Both the position numbers and the translations under genes were made by a program. Below, piece after piece: positions 1 through 7,155 of a stretch of 8,711 nt of DNA. The stretch comes from Bryobacteraceae bacterium (lineage in GTDB: Bacteria; Acidobacteriota; Terriglobia; Bryobacterales; Bryobacteraceae): contig JACMLA010000322.1 of assembly GCA_014379815.1 (NCBI GenBank), forward strand, positions 1 to 8,711. The letters run 5' to 3'. Numbering within the stretch: the stretch's first letter is position 1; each line of letters begins with the position of its first letter. The notes under the pieces were generated by a model, which was not told the origin of the DNA, did no database searches, and was given only the letters and a program-made list of their open reading frames with translations.

Positions 1-1904
1 ACGCGGAAGTCGTTCTCGCCTACCGTTACCAGCATCGGTGTTTTGAAGTTCGCCGCATACGTGATCGGGCTCTGCTCGGTCCAGATCTTGTTACGTTCCC
101 ATAGCGGACTGCCTGCTGTAAGCTCGCGATGATAGATCCCATCGCTGGTGCCCCATTGCGAACCAAGATCGATAAGGCCCGCGTGGCTGATCAGACATTT
201 GTAACGGGTTGTGGTTGCCTGTAGCCAGTTCGTCAGGTGACCTCCATAGCTCGCGCCACCTGCGGCTTGCCTTGCGCCATCAATAAAAGGAAACCGGCGG
301 ATGGCTTCATCTGCTGCCGCATTGATCTCTTCGGCTGGCCCTTTCAAGGGATCCCCTGTAATGTCGAGCGCGAACTTCTCGCCGTAACCCGTCGACCCGG
401 TGTAGTCCGTCAGGAGCACGACATAGCCTGGTTTCGCCAGCAGATGATAGTTCCACCGGGTTACCCACTGATCCCGCCACATGGCATGCGCACCGCCGTG
501 AATGACCACAAACAGAGGGTACTTTTTGCTTTCGCTGAATCCCGGTGGCAACGCCATCATGCTATGGACTTTCTTGCCGTGAACGCTGGTCTCAAAGTGA
601 CGCATTGGCGGAAGATCCAGCGCGGTCGCGCGCTCCACATTGAAGCTGGTAAGCCGGTTCCATTCGCCCGTCTTTGCATCGATACGAACGACCTCCGGCG
701 GATTGGAAGCGCTATCGAAGTTGGCAAACAGCGAGCCTCCGCCCATCGTCAGGTTTGAGTAGCATCCGAGCCGGAAATCGCCCACTGGTTTTACTGCTCC
801 GCCTCCCGCAGGCATGGTGTAGAGCTTCTCGTGGGTCGCGTCTTCGGCGGTCAGATAGATAGTCTTGCTATCCGGCGTAAAGTCGAACCCATTCACGGAG
901 CGGTCAAAGGAAGAGGTGATTACTGCTGGAGCGCTGCCCGGAGTCATAGGCCACGACCACATGGCGATCCGGATTAAACCGTAGATCTTCCCCTCGTGTT
1001 TCTCCTCACTCGCGTACAGAGCTTTGCCGTCAGGACGAAACCCGGGCATGCCGTATTCGCCGCCGCCCTGGGTCAGTGCAACCGGTTCACCTCCATCGCT
1101 GGCTACCTGCCACAGATGGAAGCGCACTTCGCGATACGCCGATTCGTTGCGGTTGGTCGAAGCAACAAACACTACGCCACGGCCATCGGGGGTCCATACG
1201 GGCTGCAGATCCTGTCCCGAGTTGGTTTGCGTGCCCGAAAACCCTGGCATGGTCACCAGTTTTGTAGTGGCGAGCAGATCTTTTGGCTTCGATCCGTCCG
1301 ATAGATTCTGGACGAAAATGTGCCGCACCGTGTCATCGAGCCACTTGTCCCAATGCCGGATCGGGAAACCTTCATAAACTCGAGCCTTGTACTTCTGGGC
1401 TTTGCGGTCTGCCGCTGCCTTGCGATTGGATTCGTCGTCTGTTGTTCCCGGAAAGACGGAACTCTGAAAGAGTATTGACTTACCATCCGGACTGAACTTT
1501 GGACCCGACGCGCCGGTGGACAAGGAAGTGACCCGGGTTGCTTCGCCGCCTCCTAGCAAATCGAGGATGTAAATCTGGGCCGTTTCATCGCCTTCGCGCT
1601 TTGCCGAGAATGCAATGCGGCGACTGTCGGGGCTCCACTCCATTCCACTCTCGCCGCCCTTTGTGTTGGTGAGACGTCGGGGTGGCGCAGATCCGTCAGC
1701 CGGTGAGATCCAAAGATCGGAGACCACTGCGGACTCGTCATAGGAAGGCTCGGTTACGGAGACTACGACCCACTTGCCGTCCGGGCTGGCATGCGGCGCA
1801 TCGACTCGCTTCATGGCCCACAGCTCTTCATGAGTAATTGGCTTCGTTCCGCCGAACACAAAAGGCAGGGAAAGAACCAGAGCAGCCGAGGCGAACCATT
1901 TCAT
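1..1904 (-). CDS. Secreted S9-family serine peptidase (prolyl oligopeptidase/acylaminoacyl-peptidase type), C-terminus cut by window edge
   Basis: Reading leftward from the ATG at 1904-1902, the frame stays open for 634 complete codons to the window edge. Residues 1 to about 19 (MKWFASAALVLSLPFVFGG) form a signal peptide, so the enzyme is probably periplasmic or secreted. Residues of about 30-390 form a beta-propeller with at least six PD40/TolB-like repeats (for example ASPDGKWVVV, WSPDSRRIAF, FSPDGKSILF, WTPDGRGVVF, FTPDSKTIYL). The alpha/beta-hydrolase domain follows, with HGG (469-471) near the expected oxyanion region, DYTGSTGYG (500-508), the nucleophile elbow GGASYGG with catalytic Ser552, and GENDFRV with catalytic Asp632. 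The catalytic His and the end of the protein lie outside the window. Family knowledge: S9 enzymes cleave short peptides, the propeller limiting access to the active site. The true substrate is not readable here. The start lies 25 bp after the upstream gene's stop, with only a weak A/G-rich ribosome site, so co-transcription is likely. Confidence 0.95.
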   Translation of the reverse strand, partial: MKWFASAALVLSLPFVFGGTKPITHEELWAMKRVDAPHASPDGKWVVVSVTEPSYDESAVVSDLWISPADGSAPPRRLTNTKGGESGMEWSPDSRRIAFSAKREGDETAQIYILDLLGGGEATRVTSLSTGASGPKFSPDGKSILFQSSVFPGTTDDESNRKAAADRKAQKYKARVYEGFPIRHWDKWLDDTVRHIFVQNLSDGSKPKDLLATTKLVTMPGFSGTQTNSGQDLQPVWTPDGRGVVFVASTNRNESAYREVRFHLWQVASDGGEPVALTQGGGEYGMPGFRPDGKALYASEEKHEGKIYGLIRIAMWSWPMTPGSAPAVITSSFDRSVNGFDFTPDSKTIYLTAEDATHEKLYTMPAGGGAVKPVGDFRLGCYSNLTMGGGSLFANFDSASNPPEVVRIDAKTGEWNRLTSFNVERATALDLPPMRHFETSVHGKKVHSMMALPPGFSESKKYPLFVVIHGGAHAMWRDQWVTRWNYHLLAKPGYVVLLTDYTGSTGYGEKFALDITGDPLKGPAEEINAAADEAIRRFPFIDGARQAAGGASYGGHLTNWLQATTTRYKCLISHAGLIDLGSQWGTSDGIYHRELTAGSPLWERNKIWTEQSPITYAANFKTPMLVTVGENDFR

Positions 1905-1929
1905 AATCTTCTATTCTGCTTCAGATGTG

Positions 1930-3246
1930 CTACCGCTCTCCGCTGTCTGCAAACTCGGCGTCGTCCGGCGGACAAGCTTTGCGAATATTCATCGTCAGGT
2001 CGGAAGACTGGCCGCCTGCTATCAGAACGGCACTTTCCGCGGTGTAAGCCGAGTATGGAAAACAGAGCACTTTAACGGGTTTACGTCCGTCGCGAATCCG
2101 TTGCACCAGCTCCTCGGTCGGTGCTGCACGCCGCCAGTATTGTGGCATCTTCCATGCCCAGAGATAGCCAATATTGGAGAGTAAAACTGTGCTCGCAATT
2201 GCGAGAAGTGCTAGTTTCCGTTTGGGCCAGAAGCTATTCCACAAGCTGGAGGCAGCAAAGCCAATAAGAATTGCTACGGCGGCGCTGGCCATATAGGTAT
2301 GGCGGCTGGGCACGCGAGGCATGTAAGCGACGAACGAATAAGGGACCAACGCAACAGCGGCAAACGCCAGGCATGCGAGAGCGGGCTGGAGGAAGGTCGC
2401 GCGACGAAGGAACAGAAGCAGAGCAACCGCGGCGAGTCCCCAAATCCCAAGCAGCCGGACCAGACTTGCCGGAAGCGTGTACCAAAACGGCGCCGTTAGC
2501 GAGAATGTCCCATCGTTATAGTGCAAATGATCTGACTTACTGACATAACCTGCCAGAAAGTACGCAATAGATACTCCGAAAAGCGGCAATAGTGGAAGGT
2601 AAGAACGACGGTCTTTCTCTCCTTCTACGACCAGGACAACCAGAAGAAGCACAGGCAGGATGGCGCCGGACTCCTTCGACAGTAAAGCGAAGAAAAAGGA
2701 GAGCAGGAAACCTGACATAAGAACTAGTCGGTGCGCTGGTTTTCGAAACTGCTCCCGGTCCTGAACCCACACCGTCCAGATCAAAATATTCAGGATTGCG
2801 AAAGCGAAAACCTCCAGTTCCGGACTTGCGGCGTGCCAGATTACTGCTTCCTGAGGTCGTTCGAACACCGCAAAGAAAGCCGACGCCGGCACCGAGACGC
2901 TCCAACCCACCTTGCGCCAGATTCCAAGACCCGCAACCAGCAGACAATTGAGGAAATGCAGGAAGACACTCGCTATGTGGAACGCGAGAGGGTTTAATCC
3001 AAACCACTGTTCGGTGAGCCAGGTATGAACCAGCGACACAGACCGGCACCGATAGAGAGGGTCCTTCATCAACGATGGCCAGCCTGCAGGGGGTCCATAT
3101 ATCCGGGCTAACCGGATCTGCACGTAGTCATCGGAGAGGAAAGGCAGTTGTAGCGAGGATCCATAAGCCACAACGACCAGCACAAACAGAAACGCGCACA
3201 GCAAGGCATACCGCTGCTGGCGGCACAAATCAGCCCAGTCTGACAT
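1930..3246 (-). CDS. Multispanning GT-C-fold glycosyltransferase-like membrane protein
   Basis: This 438-residue inner-membrane protein has about ten to eleven hydrophobic segments, the first at residues 13-28 and others at roughly 87-108, 146-160, 172-189, 195-207, 217-233, 263-280, 285-307, 319-333 and 344-362. A soluble tail of about 70 residues ends it. The first outer loop has FLSDDY (36-41), matching the acidic motif placed after TM1 in GT-C enzymes (PMT/ArnT/TMTC-like), which use lipid-linked sugar donors. Other family-like features are the W81-FGLNPLAFH stretch leading into a helix, SKESG (190-194) and SRHTYM (314-319). Acceptor and donor cannot be read from sequence, and a role in surface glycan or protein glycosylation is inferred. 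It is the first gene of the leftward unit, 25 bp before the S9 peptidase. The ATG is preceded by a G-rich run (minus strand GGGTTGGGTTGGGTG) rather than a clear GGAGG. It could instead be an uncharacterised polytopic protein of the same superfamily without transferase activity. Confidence 0.75.
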   Translation of the reverse strand: MSDWADLCRQQRYALLCAFLFVLVVVAYGSSLQLPFLSDDYVQIRLARIYGPPAGWPSLMKDPLYRCRSVSLVHTWLTEQWFGLNPLAFHIASVFLHFLNCLLVAGLGIWRKVGWSVSVPASAFFAVFERPQEAVIWHAASPELEVFAFAILNILIWTVWVQDREQFRKPAHRLVLMSGFLLSFFFALLSKESGAILPVLLLVVLVVEGEKDRRSYLPLLPLFGVSIAYFLAGYVSKSDHLHYNDGTFSLTAPFWYTLPASLVRLLGIWGLAAVALLLFLRRATFLQPALACLAFAAVALVPYSFVAYMPRVPSRHTYMASAAVAILIGFAASSLWNSFWPKRKLALLAIASTVLLSNIGYLWAWKMPQYWRRAAPTEELVQRIRDGRKPVKVLCFPYSAYTAESAVLIAGGQSSDLTMNIRKACPPDDAEFADSGER

Positions 3247-3295
3247 CGATCACCCAACCCAACCCGGGTTCCGTCTACCTCGGGTAAATGGGGCT

Positions 3296-3325
3296 ACACT
3301 ATCACTTCTCACAGTGGAATGTCAG
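3296..3325 (-). promoter_or_regulatory. Candidate sigma-70-type promoter for the leftward GT-C/S9 unit
   Basis: On the minus strand CTGACA (3325-3320, five of six matches to TTGACA) is followed by a weak -10. The choices are GATAGT (3303-3298, 16-bp spacer, four of six) or TAGTGT (3301-3296, 18-bp spacer, three of six). This would place the RNA start about 40-50 nt above the ATG at 3246. The -10 match is poor, so this is only a suggestion. Confidence 0.25.
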
Positions 3326-3372
3326 TAACCTGAAACCGGGATGTGTCGCCACCGGAACCAACATCAGCGCAG

Positions 3373-3381
3373 TGGTAGAAT
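3373..3381 (+). promoter_or_regulatory. Extended -10 promoter element for dxr, suggesting a leaderless message
   Basis: TGGTAGAAT combines the TGn extension with a -10 hexamer TAGAAT (3376-3381, five of six matches to TATAAT). No good -35 is seen, which is usual for extended -10 promoters. The expected RNA start, about seven bases below the hexamer, falls at 3386-3389, exactly on the two GTG codons that begin the conserved Dxr N-terminus. That coincidence supports both the promoter and a leaderless dxr start, but is inferred from sequence alone. Confidence 0.45.
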
Positions 3382-3388
3382 TTGGGTG

Positions 3389-4576
3389 GTGCGATCCGTC
3401 ACCTTGCTGGGCTCCACCGGGTCCATTGGAACCTCGGCACTTGACGTTATTCGCCAGTGGCCGGAGCTCTTTCGCGTCCACTCTCTGGTAGCCGGGAAAA
3501 ATACACACTCGCTGGCGCTCCAGATCCAGGAATTTCGACCCCAGTTTGCGGCGGTGGCTGAGGAGTCGGACCTGGAGTGCCTGCGGTCCGACCTGCGTGA
3601 GACTGGATTGGAGCGAAGTCAGTGGCCAGATCTTTCTTGGGGCCCTGAAGCCCGAATTGCAGCTGCTACGTCCAACAGCACAGACATCGTGCTTTCTGCG
3701 ATTGTTGGCATTGCAGGCCTCGAAGCAACATACGAGGCAGTGAAACGGGGAAAGCTGATTGCACTCGCAAACAAGGAAACGCTGGTTGCAGGAGGGCAGT
3801 TGGTAATGCAGGCTGCAAGAGATCGCGGCACGGAAATCCTTCCAGTGGACAGTGAGCACAACGGCGCTCACCAGTGCCTGCGGGCTGGCGCTCGCTCCGA
3901 TGCGATCAAGCTGATTCTGACTGCTTCTGGAGGACCGTTCCGAAATACTCCAGTAGAGCGGCTTTCTTCCGTAACGCCAGCCGAAGCTTTGAATCATCCT
4001 ACGTGGAAGATGGGTCAGCGCATCACAATCGACTCAGCCACGCTGATGAACAAAGGTTTTGAGGTGATCGAGGCATGCTGGCTATTTGATTTCGCTCCGC
4101 GCGATGTCGAAGTGGTGGTCCATCCTCAATCTCAGGTTCACGCCATGGTCGAGTATTCGGACGGCAGTGTCATCGCGCAAGTCTGTGCCACGGACATGCG
4201 GATGCCGATACAGTACGCTTTTACATGGCCTGAGCGTGGTGCCGCTCCCGTTCCACGACTGGACTGGAAGGACTCACGGCACTGGGACTTTTTTCCTCCG
4301 GACTTCAGCAAGTTTCCGCTGCTGAGACTGGCTTATGAAGCTCAGGAAACCGGTGGCTCCTCTGGCTGCACTCTAAATGCTGCGGATGAAGTAGCCGTCG
4401 AGGCATTCCTCAAGGAACACATACCGTTTCCTGCAATTGCAGAAGTGGTGGCTGACACCTTATCGCGGTTCCCGCAGCGAACGCCGGGGACGGTGGGAGA
4501 AATTCTGGAAATCGACCGGGAATCACGGGCGCTGGCACGAGAGTGCGTTCGACAGCGCGCGGCCGTTCAAGCCTGA
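3389..4576 (+). CDS. dxr: 1-deoxy-D-xylulose 5-phosphate reductoisomerase
   Basis: Dxr (IspC) converts 1-deoxy-D-xylulose 5-phosphate to 2-C-methyl-D-erythritol 4-phosphate with NADPH and a divalent metal, the committed step of the MEP isoprenoid pathway in the cytoplasm. From GTG 3389 the protein has 395 residues, normal for the family. Visible motifs are the NADPH loop GSTGSIG (8-14), NKETLVAGG, the metal ligands D154, E156 and E225, and active-site residues S155, S180 (in ASGGPF), H203, W206, S216, N221 and K222. The stretch HPQSQVHAMVEYSDGS is also typical. Spacing between D154 and H203 is about ten residues shorter than in E. coli Dxr. The start is uncertain: GTG 3386 adds one residue, while ATG 3341 adds 16 residues unlike the family, has no ribosome site and lies upstream of the promoter-like TGGTAGAAT. 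rseP follows after 10 bp, so the two are probably co-transcribed. Confidence 0.96.
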   Translation: MRSVTLLGSTGSIGTSALDVIRQWPELFRVHSLVAGKNTHSLALQIQEFRPQFAAVAEESDLECLRSDLRETGLERSQWPDLSWGPEARIAAATSNSTDIVLSAIVGIAGLEATYEAVKRGKLIALANKETLVAGGQLVMQAARDRGTEILPVDSEHNGAHQCLRAGARSDAIKLILTASGGPFRNTPVERLSSVTPAEALNHPTWKMGQRITIDSATLMNKGFEVIEACWLFDFAPRDVEVVVHPQSQVHAMVEYSDGSVIAQVCATDMRMPIQYAFTWPERGAAPVPRLDWKDSRHWDFFPPDFSKFPLLRLAYEAQETGGSSGCTLNAADEVAVEAFLKEHIPFPAIAEVVADTLSRFPQRTPGTVGEILEIDRESRALARECVRQRAAVQA

Positions 4577-4586
4577 GAGCACAACT

Positions 4587-5894
4587 ATGCATTTAATTCA
4601 GAACATCTGGTGGCTTCTCGTTTTGATTGGGGTGATGATCCTGATCCACGAACTCGGCCATTTCTGGGCGGCACGACTTTTCGATGTCCGGGTGGACGTT
4701 TTCTCGTTTGGATTTGGTCCACGGCTCTTTGGATTTCAGAGGGGTGAGACCGACTTCCGTTTCTCGGCGGTTCTGTTTGGCGGATATGTGAAGATGGCTG
4801 GCGAGCTACCTGGCGAAGAAGCCACGGATCCCCGCTCGTTTGGGGCCAAACCGCGCTGGCAGAGGCTGATTATCGCGTTTGCCGGGCCCGCGATGAATAT
4901 CATACTGGCGGTGGCGCTGCTGGCGGGCCTGTTTATGGTTCGCTATCCGAAGCTTGCTAACGCAGACGCTCCAGCGACGATCGGGTATGTCGGCAAAGAT
5001 ACGCCGGCTGCGGCTGCCGGGCTGCAACCGGGGGACGTAATTGTTCAGATTGACGATTTCCGGGATCCGAAGTGGGAAGATCTTCTGCTTCGAGAAGTGG
5101 CTAGCGCGAAGAAGGCAATGGACATCGGCTACATCCGCGCTGGCCAGCGGCTACACACGAGGGTTACCCCGGTACTGGATGCGCGCACCGGGGTCGGGTC
5201 CGCCGGCTGGGAAGAGCGTAACGAAGTGCAGGTGGCAGCAGTTGTTCCGAAAGCAGATGCCGAAAGGAAGGGCTTGCAGCGGGGCGATGTGCTGGTTGCA
5301 GTGAATGGTACCGCCATCCAGTCTTTAGCGACGTTGCACGATGCGATCAGGGGCAGTGAAGGTAAGGCTGTCAGGCTCTCGTGGCGTCGGAACGGCCAGG
5401 AATTTGCCAGCGACGTGAAACCGGCATGGTCGGAAGACGAAAAACGCTGGCTGATTGGCGTCCAGTTGGAGCGCCCGGTCATCATCACGACACTGGCGTT
5501 TCCCGATGCACTCCGCGAGTCGGTCCGGCAGAACCTCAAAGGTGCTTCGCTAATCTACCAGTTCCTGCAGGGGCTGATTGAGCAGCGTATGTCGGCAAAG
5601 TCGCTGGAAGGGCCGATCGGAATCGCCCGTCTGTCCGGTGATGCGGCGCGGGAAGGCCCGACTGCGTTTTTCGGGCTGATGGCGATGGTTAGCTTAAACT
5701 TGGCTGTGTTTAATCTGCTGCCGATTCCGATTCTGGACGGCGGCATGATTCTGATGTTGCTGATCGAGATCCTCATGCGGCGCGATATGAGCCTTCAATT
5801 CAAAGAAGCGGTGTTCAAAGTCGGAATGGTCTTTCTGATGGTGGTTGTCGTCTTCGTTCTGTACAACGACATTTCGAAGCTTCTACCAGGTTGA
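4587..5894 (+). CDS. rseP: RseP-type site-2 intramembrane zinc metalloprotease
   Basis: This 435-residue protein matches the RseP/EcfE family, inner-membrane proteases that cut transmembrane segments of anti-sigma factors during envelope stress and also clear signal-peptide remnants. The zinc motif HELGH (21-25) sits in the first membrane helix. The family motif GGYVKM follows, then a membrane segment around residues 92-115 containing GPAMN. Two PDZ domains lie at about 130-205 (GLQPGD) and 216-285 (GLQRGD). The third zinc ligand is in NLLPIPILDGG (376-386, D384), and a last hydrophobic segment lies near the C-terminus. Both PDZ domains are present, as in E. coli RseP. The ATG at 4587 starts directly at the hydrophobic helix; the same frame extends upstream to 4437 but only by overlapping dxr with non-family sequence. 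Only a weak GAG ribosome site is seen. No anti-sigma factor gene lies in the window, so the substrate is unknown. Confidence 0.95.
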   Translation: MHLIQNIWWLLVLIGVMILIHELGHFWAARLFDVRVDVFSFGFGPRLFGFQRGETDFRFSAVLFGGYVKMAGELPGEEATDPRSFGAKPRWQRLIIAFAGPAMNIILAVALLAGLFMVRYPKLANADAPATIGYVGKDTPAAAAGLQPGDVIVQIDDFRDPKWEDLLLREVASAKKAMDIGYIRAGQRLHTRVTPVLDARTGVGSAGWEERNEVQVAAVVPKADAERKGLQRGDVLVAVNGTAIQSLATLHDAIRGSEGKAVRLSWRRNGQEFASDVKPAWSEDEKRWLIGVQLERPVIITTLAFPDALRESVRQNLKGASLIYQFLQGLIEQRMSAKSLEGPIGIARLSGDAAREGPTAFFGLMAMVSLNLAVFNLLPIPILDGGMILMLLIEILMRRDMSLQFKEAVFKVGMVFLMVVVVFVLYNDISKLLPG

Positions 5895-5911
5895 GAAAGG
5901 TCATATTTCGC

Positions 5912-5943
5912 GGGGATGCCACTCCTTCTCCAACGGCATCCCC
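5912..5943 (+). terminator. Perfect 9-bp hairpin after rseP, possible terminator
   Basis: GGGGATGCC (5912-5920) and GGCATCCCC (5935-5943) are exact reverse complements separated by a 14-nt loop, starting 17 nt after the rseP stop. Position between two transcription units fits a terminator or an RNA 3' end stabiliser. No T-run follows (TGCATTCTC), so it is not a classical intrinsic terminator. It might need Rho or simply protect the message end. Confidence 0.55.
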
Positions 5944-5980
5944 TGCATTCTCTGCCATCACTGGCCCTCGCGAAAAACTC

Positions 5981-5986
5981 TATAAT
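5981..5986 (+). promoter_or_regulatory. Consensus -10 box (TATAAT) upstream of the greA-like gene
   Basis: A perfect TATAAT lies 29 bp before the ATG at 6016 and just after the rseP hairpin, where a new transcription unit would start. The predicted RNA start near 5993 gives a leader of about 23 nt. No convincing -35 is seen at the standard 16-18 bp spacing (the region reads TCACTG/CTGGCC), and there is no TGn extension. Confidence 0.5.
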
Positions 5987-6015
5987 AGGGTTACAGACTG
6001 TTTAGCCTCTGAAAC

Positions 6016-6489
6016 ATGCGCGAACTCAAGAAAAAACTTCAGGATCAGATCATAGCGCTCGAACATGAGTTGCGGAGCGAGTTGCCGAAGGAAATCCTGA
6101 AGGCAAGGGCTCATGGCGATTTGCGCGAAAACGCCGAGTTTCATGCGGCCAAAGAACGTCAGAGATTTGTCGACGCACAACTCGCGCAGTTGAGGGTTCG
6201 GCTCGCCTCGCTTTCCATGGTTGATATGACCAAGATTCCTCACGACCGAGTGGGTCTGGGGTCAACTGTGTTGGTCTTTGATTCGACCAAAGACGAGGAG
6301 ATCACTTACAAACTTGTCACCAGTGAGGAAGCGGACGCTAACCATGGCCTCATCTCTACCAGTTCCCCAATTGGCCGAGGTTTGCTGAATAAGCAGGTCG
6401 GTGACGAAGTCAAAATTGCAATCCCGGATGGAACGCGTACAATGGAAATCCTGAAGCTGACAACCATTCACGACGGTGAGGCCGTCTAA
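6016..6489 (+). CDS. greA: GreA/GreB-family transcript cleavage factor
   Basis: Gre factors enter the secondary channel of RNA polymerase and stimulate cleavage of backtracked RNA, rescuing stalled elongation complexes. The 157-residue protein has the two-domain layout of the family. An N-terminal antiparallel coiled coil (about 1-70) has the tip motif HGDLRENAEFHAAKERQ, with both functional acids conserved (D35 and E38, equivalent to E. coli D41 and E44). A C-terminal FKBP-like domain (about 78-150) carries SPIGRGLLNKQVGDEV. It is about six residues shorter at the N-terminus than E. coli GreA and lacks the usual (M/L)T..G..KL opening, so it may be a GreA paralogue rather than the main GreA. 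No strong ribosome site precedes the ATG. It follows a TATAAT box and is 10 bp before the phosphatidyltransferase gene, suggesting a shared message. Confidence 0.9.
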   Translation: MRELKKKLQDQIIALEHELRSELPKEILKARAHGDLRENAEFHAAKERQRFVDAQLAQLRVRLASLSMVDMTKIPHDRVGLGSTVLVFDSTKDEEITYKLVTSEEADANHGLISTSSPIGRGLLNKQVGDEVKIAIPDGTRTMEILKLTTIHDGEAV

Positions 6490-6499
6490 CGCCCTAACA

Positions 6500-7126
6500 A
6501 TGACGCTGACGAGAGCTATTGGCGCAGGCTGTAATGTCATCATCGGCCAGATTGTACGGGGTCTGGCACTCTCGCGGATTCATCCGAACGTACTCACGTT
6601 CATTGGGCTACTGATCAACGTTGTCGCTGCATGGTTTCTGTCTCAGGGCCGGTTTTTAACCGCCGCCCTGGTAATCATCGGGGCTGGCATCTTCGACATG
6701 GTTGACGGGCGAGTCGCTCGCGAAACAAACCAGGTAACACGGTTTGGCGGTTTCTTCGATTCTGTTCTCGACCGCTACTCGGATCTGATCCTGCTCATCG
6801 GTTTGCTGGTTTACTACGGCAAGATCAACCGCGCACCTTACGTCGTGCTGACTGCGGTCGTCATGATGGGATCGGTGATGATCAGTTACGCCCGCTCGCG
6901 CGCGGAAAACATCATCCCGACCTGCAAAGTGGGATTCATGGAGCGACCGGAGCGAGTGGTCCTCTTGATCATAGGCGCGCTGTTTGACCGTATGGCTCCG
7001 GTTCTGTGGGTCCTCGCTGTCCTTGGAAATCTGACCGTTGTGCACCGGATGGTATTCACGTATCAGGAAGCAAAGCGCCTCGAAGACGCGCAACTCCGGC
7101 CAACCCCTCTTACCAGACATCGCTGA
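6500..7126 (+). CDS. CDP-alcohol phosphatidyltransferase family membrane enzyme
   Basis: These integral-membrane enzymes displace CMP from a CDP-alcohol (usually CDP-diacylglycerol) with a polar alcohol to make phospholipid head groups. The 208-residue protein carries the complete family signature DxxDG-xx-AR-x8-G-xxx-D-xxx-D: D66, D69, G70, A73, R74, G83, D87 and D91, which bind the two metal ions and CDP. About six hydrophobic segments are visible, as expected. The head group is unresolved. The ERPER motif near residue 144 resembles that of inositol-phosphate-type members (PIP or archaetidylinositol phosphate synthases), but phosphatidylglycerophosphate synthase (pgsA) is also possible, so no symbol is given. 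The ATG at 6500, 10 bp after the greA-like stop, was chosen because translation from GTG 6476 would overlap that gene by 14 bp and add eight poor residues. No clear Shine-Dalgarno is seen for either. Confidence 0.88.
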   Translation: MTLTRAIGAGCNVIIGQIVRGLALSRIHPNVLTFIGLLINVVAAWFLSQGRFLTAALVIIGAGIFDMVDGRVARETNQVTRFGGFFDSVLDRYSDLILLIGLLVYYGKINRAPYVVLTAVVMMGSVMISYARSRAENIIPTCKVGFMERPERVVLLIIGALFDRMAPVLWVLAVLGNLTVVHRMVFTYQEAKRLEDAQLRPTPLTRHR

Positions 7127-7155
7127 TACCTTCACAACTGACATAAGCTGTACGG

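Noticed and set aside
237..758. Plus-strand open frame of 173 codons
   Set aside because: It lies antisense to the well-supported S9 peptidase catalytic domain and shows no recognisable motif; a shadow frame.
3302..3997. Minus-strand open frame of 231 codons
   Set aside because: It is antisense to the conserved first half of dxr, Cys- and Ser-rich with no domain signal.
4437..4586. N-terminal extension of rseP by 50 residues
   Set aside because: It would overlap dxr by 140 bp and adds a basic, non-family sequence before the first membrane helix.
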